Below, piece by piece: positions 6,418 to 12,765 of a stretch of 14,171 nucleotides of DNA (positions are counted from its first letter, which is position 1; each line of letters opens with the position of its first letter). The position numbers and the translations under genes are program-made. A model generated the notes under the pieces. That model was not told where the DNA came from, ran no database searches, and saw nothing but the letters and a program-made list of their open reading frames with translations. Source of the stretch: Bacillota bacterium (GTDB taxonomy: Bacteria; Bacillota; Clostridia; Christensenellales; Borkfalkiaceae); the NCBI GenBank assembly GCA_003343805.1, contig QAKM01000070.1, positions 1 through 14,171 of the forward strand, given 5' to 3'.

Positions 6418-6999
6418 ATGAACTACTGTGAAAAATGTTCGTGTGCGACGGAGGATGTCCGCTGCCCGCTCTGCGGCACGAAGAAGCTGCGGCCCGTCCG
6501 CGAGGACGACTACTGCTTTTTGACGGAGTGTGAAAAATCGTACGCGGCGGAACGCAAACGGGTGCTGGCCGCAGAGGGCATCGAGGCAGTGGGAGTCCCT
6601 TATGGGAACGGTTTCCTTACACAGGTCGCCCTGCCGCTCGAAAACGAGCGTCTGTACGTCCGCTTCCCCGACCTGGAACGGGCGGTCGGGCTGCTCAAAC
6701 AGGAGCGCAACGAGCGGAATGACGTCTATCTCTCCTATGTACGGTCGCGGAAAGACGATCTCTTCGTTCCTGCAAAACTTGCAAAAAAACTGTGCCGAAA
6801 GCTGCACCTTGCAGAGGACGAGCTTGTCCCCTTCCTCGCCCGCGAGATCGCTGCCTCCGACGCGGTGTTTGACGGCGGGCGCATCGGCATGGAGGAAGCG
6901 CGTATGTACCTGTGCCGTTCAGAGCGCTTTGTCGTCACGGTCAATTCGGACACCTTCGAGGTGCTCGCCGTAGACCTCCGCAAGCGGCCGCGCTTTTAA
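6418..6999 (+). CDS. Zinc-ribbon protein of unknown function
   Basis: A 193-aa soluble protein with no signal peptide or membrane segment. It begins with a four-cysteine zinc ribbon (C4, C7, C16, C19: CEKC then CPLCG). Residues about 32-95 read like a DUF2007-type fold (a cysteine-containing strand, an Ala-rich helix ending in AAEGIEAVGV, then LYVRFPDLERAVGLL); this is a weak similarity judged by eye. The rest is charged, helical and ends in strands (VVTVNSDTFEVLAVDLRKR). I do not recognise the protein and assign no function. The start is secure: AAGGAG lies 7 nt before the ATG and a strong promoter sits just upstream. It is divergent from spoIIID, and the next gene, an XRE regulator, has its own promoter. 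No clear terminator follows it, so partial cotranscription with the XRE gene is possible. Confidence 0.75.
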   Translation: MNYCEKCSCATEDVRCPLCGTKKLRPVREDDYCFLTECEKSYAAERKRVLAAEGIEAVGVPYGNGFLTQVALPLENERLYVRFPDLERAVGLLKQERNERNDVYLSYVRSRKDDLFVPAKLAKKLCRKLHLAEDELVPFLAREIAASDAVFDGGRIGMEEARMYLCRSERFVVTVNSDTFEVLAVDLRKRPRF

Positions 7000-7073
7000 G
7001 CGCTTTTGCGCGTCCTCTCCCGCGATTTCGGAAGCATTCCAAGAAGCTTGGAGCGATTCTGCCCCATTCGACG

Positions 7074-7102
7074 TTGAATTTTTCTCCAAGGTATGGTAAA
7101 AT
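7074..7102 (+). promoter_or_regulatory. Promoter of the membrane-anchored XRE regulator gene
   Basis: TTGAAT (7074-7079) and TAAAAT (7097-7102) are 17 bp apart with an extended -10 (TGG before TAAAAT). The -35 is weak (4/6) but the extended -10 compensates. The predicted leader is about 20 nt. Confidence 0.65.
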
Positions 7103-7130
7103 CAAGGCGACCGATCGGAAAGGAGGATCA

Positions 7131-8579
7131 ATGGAAAACAATCGGATGGGCGAATTTCTCGCCGCCCTCAGGAAATCAAAAGGATATACCCAACAGGAGG
7201 TCGCAGATACCCTCGGCGTCTCCAACAAGACGGTGTCGAGCTGGGAGACGGGCGCTTCCTGCCCCGATATCTCCATGCTGCCCGTGCTTGCAGAACTTTA
7301 CGGCGTGACGTGCGACGAGATCATCCGCGGAAAGCGGCTCAACACGGAAGAGGATCCGCCCTCCCCCGTCAGGCGGGAAAAGGCGATGAAACACCTGCTG
7401 CAAAAGCAAAAGAACAATCTCTTTACGGTATGCTGGATCGCGGGCGGGCTCGCGGGTCTTGCCTTCCTTCTCACGTCCATCGTCGGCTATGCCGCGCTCA
7501 AAAGCCTGCTTGCGTTCTTCCTCGGCCTCATCTTCCATGCGGCGTCCGTCATCACGGCGATCATCTGTATCGGGCGCATCCGCTTTCATGTAGGCGATCC
7601 GTGGGAGAGCGAACCTGCACTCCGCTTTTTCCTTTCGCTCAACCGCGCGATGTTCTGGATCGCCTTCGGAAATGCCGCCGTATTCGGCTTCGATCTGCCG
7701 CACTGCTTTATCCCGGCAGGAGCGGGCCTTCGGTTCGAGGGAGAAAACCTTCTCATCCAGCTCCTCTTTGCACTCGGCGCGGCGGTACTCGCCTTCCTCA
7801 TCGGTTGCCCTATCCTCTTTCACCTTAGGAAAAAGCTGCTGCAAAGCGCCGCGGAACAGGGATCCCCGGAACTTTTAGGGTCGATCGCCACACTCTCGCG
7901 CAAGACCGCACTCTCAAGTTGGAGGATCAAGCGCCTTTCCCTCGTTGTGCTCCTCCCCTTTTTTGTCTTTGCAGCCGTATGCGGTGCTCTGCTTGTTACC
8001 GCCTCAAAGCTCGAAGTCAACTCATACATCTTCATTACCGAGACTATGCCCGCGGACTCGCTCGTCGGCTCCGAGCCCACACAGGATGGCCCCTTTTCCG
8101 CCGAGGAAAACAACGAATATACCCTCGTCTCGGAAGAAAAGCCTGCCTCCGACGACGAAACCGGGAAGTACAAAGTCGTCTATCTCTTCCCGGATTTCCC
8201 CGAAGAATGGCGGGAATACTATCTCACCGAAGAGACAGACGATGGTACCCTTGTGACCATCTGGAAATACCGCATTGCTGCCACTGAGACAGGAAAGATC
8301 TTTGAATTTTACGCCCTTGACTATGAATGGCAGGGCGGACTGAGCAGCGGCACGATCATCTATTATGGATTTAACGAACAATCACAGCAAGATGTCTACA
8401 CCGCAACGCTCATCTTCGGCCCCACGATCCCCCAACAGCATGAGGTGAACCGCCAGGAGGCCGAGCTGAAAACCTTCTTGGGGCTTGCCGCAGGCTTCGG
8501 AGCACTTGCCCTCCTCTCCTTTGCCGTCACCATCCCCCTCTATATCAGACAGGAGCGAAAATTCAAAAAGACGCTATAA
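7131..8579 (+). CDS. XRE-family regulator fused to a six-helix membrane domain
   Basis: A 482-aa protein. Residues 6-64 are a typical HTH_3 DNA-binding domain (MGEFLAALRKSKGYTQQEVA followed by LGVSNKTVSSWETG). A basic linker leads to about six membrane helices (98-118, 123-147, 172-190, 207-230, 268-290, 448-472). Between the last two lies an acidic domain of about 155 residues (291-447), predicted to be outside the membrane if the DNA-binding domain is cytoplasmic, with an even number of crossings. Soluble XRE proteins are about 70-130 aa; the long membrane part suggests a one-component sensor that reads an envelope or extracellular signal. The start is the ATG at 7131, preceded by AAAGGAGG (7120-7127); the frame is open further upstream but has no such site. 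Its target is unknown. Stop at 8579 is followed by a GC-rich hairpin. Confidence 0.88.
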   Translation: MENNRMGEFLAALRKSKGYTQQEVADTLGVSNKTVSSWETGASCPDISMLPVLAELYGVTCDEIIRGKRLNTEEDPPSPVRREKAMKHLLQKQKNNLFTVCWIAGGLAGLAFLLTSIVGYAALKSLLAFFLGLIFHAASVITAIICIGRIRFHVGDPWESEPALRFFLSLNRAMFWIAFGNAAVFGFDLPHCFIPAGAGLRFEGENLLIQLLFALGAAVLAFLIGCPILFHLRKKLLQSAAEQGSPELLGSIATLSRKTALSSWRIKRLSLVVLLPFFVFAAVCGALLVTASKLEVNSYIFITETMPADSLVGSEPTQDGPFSAEENNEYTLVSEEKPASDDETGKYKVVYLFPDFPEEWREYYLTEETDDGTLVTIWKYRIAATETGKIFEFYALDYEWQGGLSSGTIIYYGFNEQSQQDVYTATLIFGPTIPQQHEVNRQEAELKTFLGLAAGFGALALLSFAVTIPLYIRQERKFKKTL

Positions 8580-8583
8580 TAGG

Positions 8584-8618
8584 TGCCGCGCGCCGCAGAA
8601 AATCTGCGGCGCGCGGCA
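8584..8618. repeat. Perfect 16-bp GC-rich inverted repeat between convergent genes
   Basis: The arms 8584-8599 and 8603-8618 are fully complementary and separated by only three A. No T-run follows on either strand, so it is not a standard intrinsic terminator, although it starts 4 nt after the XRE gene stop and may still halt or protect that transcript. Confidence 0.8.
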
Positions 8619-8648
8619 AAGAAAGCCCCGCGGCGAAAGCCGCGGGGC
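8617..8648 (-). terminator. Terminator of the alcohol dehydrogenase gene
   Basis: Read on the minus strand, a perfect 10-bp stem (GCCCCGCGGC, 8648-8639, with 8634-8625) closes a 4-nt loop and is followed by TTTCTTTG (8624-8617). It lies about 20 nt after the dehydrogenase stop. In the plus direction the loop is a GAAA tetraloop with only a short TTT tail. Confidence 0.8.
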
Positions 8649-8669
8649 AGTTTGCTATCACGGAGAAAC

Positions 8670-9887
8670 TTAGAAGTCGACCTCGGTGTCGTAGTAGCAG
8701 CACTTGAGGAGCTTTTCCATCTCTTCCTGCGTGGGGATACGGGGATTGGAACCCGTGCAAGCGTCGCCGATCGCGTTCTTGGCGATCTCGGGAAGGCGTG
8801 CAAGGAACACGTCCTCTGGCACGAAACCCTGCTCGCAGGGATAGCTGTCCGCACCGTAATTCTTGATGCAGTGAGGGATGTTGAGCGCATCGTTCATGCC
8901 GCGGAGGTGCTCGATGAGAAGTGCGACCTTCTCGTCGTCGTTTGCGCCGCCGAGGTGCATATAATCTGCGATGACGCCGTAGCGCTTCTTCGCCGTCTCA
9001 TCCTTGGCGTTGTAGGCAATGACCTTGGGCAGATACATTGCATTTGCCGCGCCGTGGATGATGTGCGCGCCATAGTCTGCAAAGGCTGCGCCCGTCTTGT
9101 GCGCCATGGAGTGGACGATGCCGAGGAGCGCGTTGGAGAACGCCTGGCCCGCAAGGCACTGTGCGTTGTGCATCTTGTCGCGCGCTTCCATATCGCCGTT
9201 GTAGGAGGGAATGAGCTCCTTCTGGATCATCTCGATCGCGTGGATCGCGAGAGGATCGGTGAAGTCGCAGTTCGCCGTCGAAACGTAGGCTTCGATCGCG
9301 TGCGTCATGGCGTCCATACCGGTGTGCGCGACGAGCTTCTTGGGCATCGTCTCGGCAAGGTCGGGATCGACGATGGCGATGTCGGGCGTGATTTCAAAGT
9401 CCGCGATGGGATACTTGATGCCCTTCTGATAGTCGGTGATGATGGAGAACGCCGTGACTTCCGTCGCGGTACCCGACGTCGAAGGGATGGCGCAGAACTT
9501 CGCCTTCTTGCGCAGCTTGGGAATGCCGAACACCTTGCACATATCCTCGAAGGTAATGTCGGGATACTCGTACTTGATCCACATTGCCTTTGCGGCATCG
9601 ATGGGCGAACCGCCGCCCATGGCGACGATCCAGTCGGGCTGGAACTTGAGCATGGCCTCGGCGCCGCGCATGACGGTCTCGACGGAAGGATCGGCTTCGA
9701 TGCCCTCGAAGAGCTCGACCTCCATGCCCGCCTCTTTCAGATAATTGACGGCACGGTCAAGGAAGCCGAAGCGCTTCATCGAGCCACCGCCCACACAGAC
9801 CATTGCCTTCTTGCCCTCAAGCGTCTTGAGGGTCTCGAGAGAACCCTTTCCGTGATAAAGGTCTCTCGGTAACGTAAATCTTGCCAT
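8670..9887 (-). CDS. Iron-containing (class III) alcohol dehydrogenase
   Basis: A 405-aa cytoplasmic NAD(P)H-dependent oxidoreductase that interconverts alcohols with aldehydes or ketones. Length is typical (380-410 aa). The N-terminal dinucleotide-binding part shows the conserved VAMGGGSPIDAAKAM at 88-102 and PSTSGTATEVT at 135-145. The metal-binding residues align with FucO-type enzymes: D192 and H196 in TGMDAMTHAIEAY, H263 in HSMAHKTGAAF, and H278 in HGAANAMYLPKV. It resembles clostridial butanol/ethanol dehydrogenases and the AdhE C-terminal domain, but the substrate cannot be read from sequence. The start is the ATG at 9887, preceded by GGGGGT and directly before the first family residues (ARFTLPRDLYHGKGS); a GTG at 9941 would add 18 unlikely residues and overlaps the promoter. 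It lies downstream of an AraC-type regulator gene on the same strand but has its own consensus promoter, so it is probably strongly expressed in fermentation. Confidence 0.95.
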   Translation of the reverse strand: MARFTLPRDLYHGKGSLETLKTLEGKKAMVCVGGGSMKRFGFLDRAVNYLKEAGMEVELFEGIEADPSVETVMRGAEAMLKFQPDWIVAMGGGSPIDAAKAMWIKYEYPDITFEDMCKVFGIPKLRKKAKFCAIPSTSGTATEVTAFSIITDYQKGIKYPIADFEITPDIAIVDPDLAETMPKKLVAHTGMDAMTHAIEAYVSTANCDFTDPLAIHAIEMIQKELIPSYNGDMEARDKMHNAQCLAGQAFSNALLGIVHSMAHKTGAAFADYGAHIIHGAANAMYLPKVIAYNAKDETAKKRYGVIADYMHLGGANDDEKVALLIEHLRGMNDALNIPHCIKNYGADSYPCEQGFVPEDVFLARLPEIAKNAIGDACTGSNPRIPTQEEMEKLLKCCYYDTEVDF

Positions 9888-9914
9888 TGGTAGATACCCC
9901 CGTAGGTTATTTTT

Positions 9915-9930
9915 GAACGGTATTTCGTTC
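9915..9930. promoter_or_regulatory. Small inverted repeat near the dehydrogenase transcription start
   Basis: GAACG (9915-9919) and CGTTC (9926-9930) are separated by 6 bp and lie just downstream of the predicted start (near 9935). The element could be an operator or a short 5' hairpin; the arms are short, so chance is possible. Confidence 0.25.
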
Positions 9931-9941
9931 TTTCGGTTCAC

Positions 9942-9970
9942 ATTATACCGCCGAAACGTTGTTTTGTCAA
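9942..9970 (-). promoter_or_regulatory. Full-consensus SigA promoter of the alcohol dehydrogenase gene
   Basis: On the minus strand TTGACA (9970-9965) and TATAAT (9947-9942) are exactly 17 bp apart, a 12/12 match. Transcription should start near 9935, giving a leader of about 48 nt. Such a promoter is expected to be very active or to be held in check by a repressor. Confidence 0.92.
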
Positions 9971-9984
9971 TACCCGACCCGAAA

Positions 9985-10003
9985 ATTTTACACAGATTTT
10001 ACA
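9985..10003 (-). promoter_or_regulatory. Tandem TGTAAAAT boxes upstream of the dehydrogenase promoter
   Basis: Two identical 8-mers, TGTAAAAT on the minus strand (10003-9996 and 9992-9985), are repeated with an 11-bp period, one DNA turn, 15 bp upstream of the -35 box. They lie between the AraC-family gene and the dehydrogenase promoter. AraC-type proteins bind direct repeats, so this is a candidate site for the adjacent regulator; binding is inference. Confidence 0.45.
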
Positions 10004-10022
10004 TTTGGCGCATTCCCACCCC

Positions 10023-10895
10023 TCAGCCGTTGCAGCTTTCGATGAGTACGCAGTCGTAGAGGGTGGGATCGAAGGCGCTGTCGCTCGGAGCAGAATAGCG
10101 CTCGCCAAAGGTATAATCCTCGGGAAGACGGGTGGGAGCCGTTCCCGTCAGTTCGCGGAAGGTGCGGTTGAAGGAGCGGATGGTCGCAAACCCGCACGCC
10201 TCCGCGATCTCCGTCATCGTCATCTCCTTCCTCGAATGCAGAAGGCGGACCGCCCGGTCAACGCGGACATAATTTAAATACTGCGAAAAGGTCGTGCCCG
10301 TCACGGCCTTGAAGTAGCGCGAGAAGTAGGCATCGCTCATGCCCATGAAGGAGACGGCATCGGCGAACGTATAGTCGGCGCGGCGCTCCTCCACATCCTC
10401 CAGAAGCCGCTTGAAGGCCGCCTCGGTGCGGTCGCTCCCCAGCCGGTGGACGGTCGGCTCCCCGCGGAATACCCCGATCATCATCTCCTCGGCAATGCAG
10501 CGCGCCTCCTCACCGAAGAAGCGTTCGCGCGAGGAGATGACCTCTTTGAGGCGGCGATAGTACTGCGGGATGGGATAACGGCCGGATAGTTTGGGATCGG
10601 CAAGCTGGACGTCCTCCCAGAATGGAAGGATGCCGCTGTCGAACACGATGACGATGAGCACGGTATCCGGCACGCGGGCGCGCTGATAGTGCATCTGCCC
10701 GCTGTCGGTAAAGAGCGCCTCGCCCGCCCGCAGCGTGTGCTTTTTGCGCTCGCAGAAGATGTCGATCTCCCCTTGCTCGACATACACAAATTCACAGTCG
10801 TAGTGCCAGTGCAGCAGATTGTGGGAATTGCGGTATTTCCCCACCCACACTTTGCAGCCTTTCGGATAATTCCAGATCTCCCGTTTGGCGAGCAT
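10023..10895 (-). CDS. AraC-family transcriptional regulator with N-terminal cupin domain
   Basis: A 290-aa regulator. Residues about 15-90 form a cupin-like ligand domain (LHWHYDCEFVYVEQGEIDIF at 28-47, then TLRAGEALFTDSGQMHY), the usual sugar-sensing module. The C-terminal part has two helix-turn-helix motifs: about 175-200 (FADAVSFMGMSDAYFSRYFK) and about 224-250 (MTMTEIAEACGFATIRSFNR then TFRELTGTAP). A tail of about 30 residues after the second motif (258-290) is longer than usual. I chose the ATG at 10895 because GGAGG (10905-10901) lies 5 nt before it; another ATG at 10907 directly abuts that site. The gene is divergent from galTKE and lies upstream of the alcohol dehydrogenase on the same strand with no visible terminator between. 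Inference: it responds to a sugar or sugar-derived signal and controls one or both neighbours. Family is secure, ligand unknown. Confidence 0.93.
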   Translation of the reverse strand: MLAKREIWNYPKGCKVWVGKYRNSHNLLHWHYDCEFVYVEQGEIDIFCERKKHTLRAGEALFTDSGQMHYQRARVPDTVLIVIVFDSGILPFWEDVQLADPKLSGRYPIPQYYRRLKEVISSRERFFGEEARCIAEEMMIGVFRGEPTVHRLGSDRTEAAFKRLLEDVEERRADYTFADAVSFMGMSDAYFSRYFKAVTGTTFSQYLNYVRVDRAVRLLHSRKEMTMTEIAEACGFATIRSFNRTFRELTGTAPTRLPEDYTFGERYSAPSDSAFDPTLYDCVLIESCNG

Positions 10896-10900
10896 ACAGG

Positions 10901-10905
10901 CCTCC
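10901..10905 (-). promoter_or_regulatory. Ribosome binding site deciding the AraC-type gene start
   Basis: GGAGG on the minus strand lies 5 nt upstream of the ATG at 10895 but directly next to the ATG at 10907, whose second and third codons would contain it. This favours 10895 as start. Confidence 0.7.
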
Positions 10906-10921
10906 ATTGGTTGTTGTATTT

Positions 10922-10950
10922 ATGATAATCTAAACCATTTCACTTGTCAA
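10922..10950 (-). promoter_or_regulatory. SigA-type promoter of the AraC-family gene
   Basis: On the minus strand TTGACA (10950-10945) and TATCAT (10927-10922) are 17 bp apart, an 11/12 match. The predicted start is near 10915, so the leader is about 20 nt. It faces away from the gal promoter, with about 43 bp between the two -35 boxes. Confidence 0.8.
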
Positions 10951-10978
10951 GCGGAAAATGTCAATAATTGTCTATCTT

Positions 10979-11037
10979 CCGACAAGAGGGTGCTTGCAAG
11001 CTGCGCCCTTCTGCGGTATAATGATAGTGCCGACAAG
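10979..11037 (+). repeat. Direct repeat CCGACAAG flanking the gal promoter
   Basis: CCGACAAG occurs at 10979-10986, just upstream of the -35 box, and again at 11030-11037, just at the predicted start of transcription, 51 bp apart. Identical sites on both sides of a promoter fit a looping or roadblock regulator, but the sites are short and no specific regulator is recognised. Confidence 0.35.
10994..11022 (+). promoter_or_regulatory. Promoter of the galTKE operon
   Basis: TTGCAA (10994-10999) and TATAAT (11017-11022) are 17 bp apart. The -10 is perfect and the -35 is weak (4/6), as often seen when an activator is needed. Transcription would start near 11029 and leave a leader of about 196 nt before galT. 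Confidence 0.7.
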
Positions 11038-11113
11038 GGAAAGGCGGCGCCATCGTTCCGCTCTTTCCGAATACACCTGCCGGTACAGCACATTCTTTAT
11101 TTCCCCCTATATC

Positions 11114-11156
11114 TCATAGCGAAAGAGCGATGGTTTTGGTCGCTCTTTTGCTATGA
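11114..11156 (+). promoter_or_regulatory. Long hairpin in the gal operon leader
   Basis: Arms 11114-11130 and 11140-11156 form a 17-bp stem with a single G-U pair and a 9-nt loop (TGGTTTTGG). It lies inside the predicted gal leader, 68 nt before the galT start. No T-run follows on the plus strand, so it is not a plain terminator; it may stabilise the RNA, bind a protein or be a remnant of a repeat. Confidence 0.55.
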
Positions 11157-11224
11157 CTTCGTTAAAAACGCCAAATCGGCGGAAAAATACATCGATTTTA
11201 TAAGGAGCCAAACAGGAGAGAATC

Positions 11225-12763
11225 ATGGAGACAGGGCTTTTGATCGAACAGCTTCTGGCGTATGCCAGAGCGCACCTTTGCATGAGGGAGGAGGACGAAG
11301 TGTACTTCCGCAACGTCCTTCTGTCCGTCTTTCACTGTGATGCCCCGCTTTCGGGCAAAGCAGACACGAGCGAGGCGGTCCGGGCGGACGTCCCCGATGC
11401 ACTTGCCTCCGCTGTCGGTAAGTGCGCCCTTTCCCTCGGGCTTTGCGCCGAGGGCGAGGAAGAGCGCTTCGCAGCAAACATCTTCGGGCTCCTGATGCCC
11501 CTTCCCTCCGAAGTCAACCGCACCTTCCGCGCGATCTACAAAGAGAGCGGCCCGCAGGCGGCGTGTGACTATCTGTACGCGATCTCCGTCAAGAGCGGCT
11601 ATGTGCAAAAGACGGCCATCGCCCGCAATCTGAAGTGGTCCTACGACGACGGAAAAAACGGGCTGGAGATCACCGTCAATTTAAGTAAACCCGAAAAGAA
11701 CAATAAGGACATCGCCAAGCTCCTCTCGGCGCCGAAGGGGAACAAGTATCCCGCCTGCTCGCTCTGCCTCGAAAACGAGGGCTTTGAGGGAACGGCCACC
11801 CATCCACCCCGCCGCAACCTTCGCACGGTCCGGCTCACCCTCGGCGGAGAGAAGTGGTTCCTGCAGTACTCCCCCTATGCCTATTACGAGGAGCACTGCA
11901 TCGCCATCAACGAAGAACACGTCCCCATGCACGTCGACGCCGGGACGCCCGCCAAACTTTTAGACTTTGTCGACCTTCTCCCCAACTACTTCATCGGGAG
12001 CAATGCCTCCCTTCCCATCGTGGGCGGATCCATCCTCAATCACGAGCACTTTCAGGGCGGAAAGCACATCATGCCCATGCACCGCGCGAAGATCGGAACG
12101 TATTATACGAGCAGCGAGTTCCCCTCCCTCACCATCGGTATCCTCGACTGGTACAACAGCGCCCTGCGCATCGAGGGAAGCTCCCGCGAAGAGGTGGAAG
12201 CCTGCACGGCAAAGATCATCGAGGCTTGGAAAAAATTTGACTGCCCCGAATGCAGCATCCTCAGCCATACGGGAGACACGCCGCACAACGCCTGCTCCCC
12301 CATCTGCCGCAAGGTGGGCGATACCTATTCGATGTCCGTCATCCTGCGCAACAACCGCACGGACGAGGCCTATCCCGACGGCATCTTCCACGTCCATCCC
12401 GAGCACCTCAACATCAAGAGCGAGGGCATCGGACTCATCGAGGCAATGGGGCTGTTCATCCTTCCGCCCCGCTTAAAACGGCAGTTACGATCGATCGCCG
12501 ATCTGCTAACCGGCAGCGCCGTCTATGATGAAAAGGCGCTCGAAGATCCCGAAAACGATCTCTATCCCCACCGCAATATGATCAAGGAGCTTCTCTCCGA
12601 AGGGAAGGCCGCAAGCGAAGAAGAGGCCGAATCGCGCGTAAGAGACTTTGTCAACCGCACCTGCGCCGCCATCCTCGACAACACGGCGGTATTCAAGCAG
12701 GACGAAGCGGGACGGCGCGGCTTTGAGGCATTCATGCACACACTTGGATTTCAGGAGGTATGA
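11225..12763 (+). CDS. galT: UDP-glucose--hexose-1-phosphate uridylyltransferase, class II
   Basis: A 512-aa enzyme of the Leloir pathway that exchanges UMP between UDP-glucose and galactose-1-phosphate, giving UDP-galactose and glucose-1-phosphate. The length and sequence match the Firmicutes-type GalT (about 490-510 aa), distinct from the roughly 350-aa E. coli type. The active-site region is VGGSILNHEHFQGGKHIMPM (266-285) with H273 and H275. Other family-typical stretches are NKYPACSLCLENEGF (173-187), RTVRLTLGGEKWFLQYSPY (200-218) and FHVHPEHLNIKSEGIGLIEAMG (388-409). The start ATG at 11225 follows AGGAGA (11213-11218). It is the first gene of galT-galK-galE and its stop lies only 2 nt before the galK start. 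Expression depends on the weak -35 promoter at 10994 and perhaps the leader hairpin. Identification is very secure. Confidence 0.97.
   Translation: METGLLIEQLLAYARAHLCMREEDEVYFRNVLLSVFHCDAPLSGKADTSEAVRADVPDALASAVGKCALSLGLCAEGEEERFAANIFGLLMPLPSEVNRTFRAIYKESGPQAACDYLYAISVKSGYVQKTAIARNLKWSYDDGKNGLEITVNLSKPEKNNKDIAKLLSAPKGNKYPACSLCLENEGFEGTATHPPRRNLRTVRLTLGGEKWFLQYSPYAYYEEHCIAINEEHVPMHVDAGTPAKLLDFVDLLPNYFIGSNASLPIVGGSILNHEHFQGGKHIMPMHRAKIGTYYTSSEFPSLTIGILDWYNSALRIEGSSREEVEACTAKIIEAWKKFDCPECSILSHTGDTPHNACSPICRKVGDTYSMSVILRNNRTDEAYPDGIFHVHPEHLNIKSEGIGLIEAMGLFILPPRLKRQLRSIADLLTGSAVYDEKALEDPENDLYPHRNMIKELLSEGKAASEEEAESRVRDFVNRTCAAILDNTAVFKQDEAGRRGFEAFMHTLGFQEV
12753..12758 (+). promoter_or_regulatory. 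Ribosome binding site deciding the galK start
   Basis: AGGAGG ends 7 nt before the ATG at 12766, the ideal distance, but only 1 nt before the alternative ATG at 12760. The site is inside the last codons of galT, so galK translation is probably coupled to galT. Confidence 0.8.
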
Positions 12764-12765
12764 CG

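Noticed and set aside
6969..7020. Possible terminator after the zinc-ribbon gene (GCGCTTTTAAGCGCTTTT)
   Set aside because: The stem is only 4 bp or contains a bulge, and the T-run is short; not supportable as a terminator.
8583..9872. Plus-strand open frame of 429 aa antisense to the alcohol dehydrogenase
   Set aside because: The minus-strand gene has conserved metal ligands, promoter, ribosome binding site and terminator. The plus frame begins inside the hairpin region and resembles no family.
9888..9941. Extended N-terminus of the alcohol dehydrogenase starting at GTG 9941
   Set aside because: The added 18 residues are not seen in the family and the codon abuts the -10 box; the ATG at 9887 has a GGGGGT ribosome binding site.
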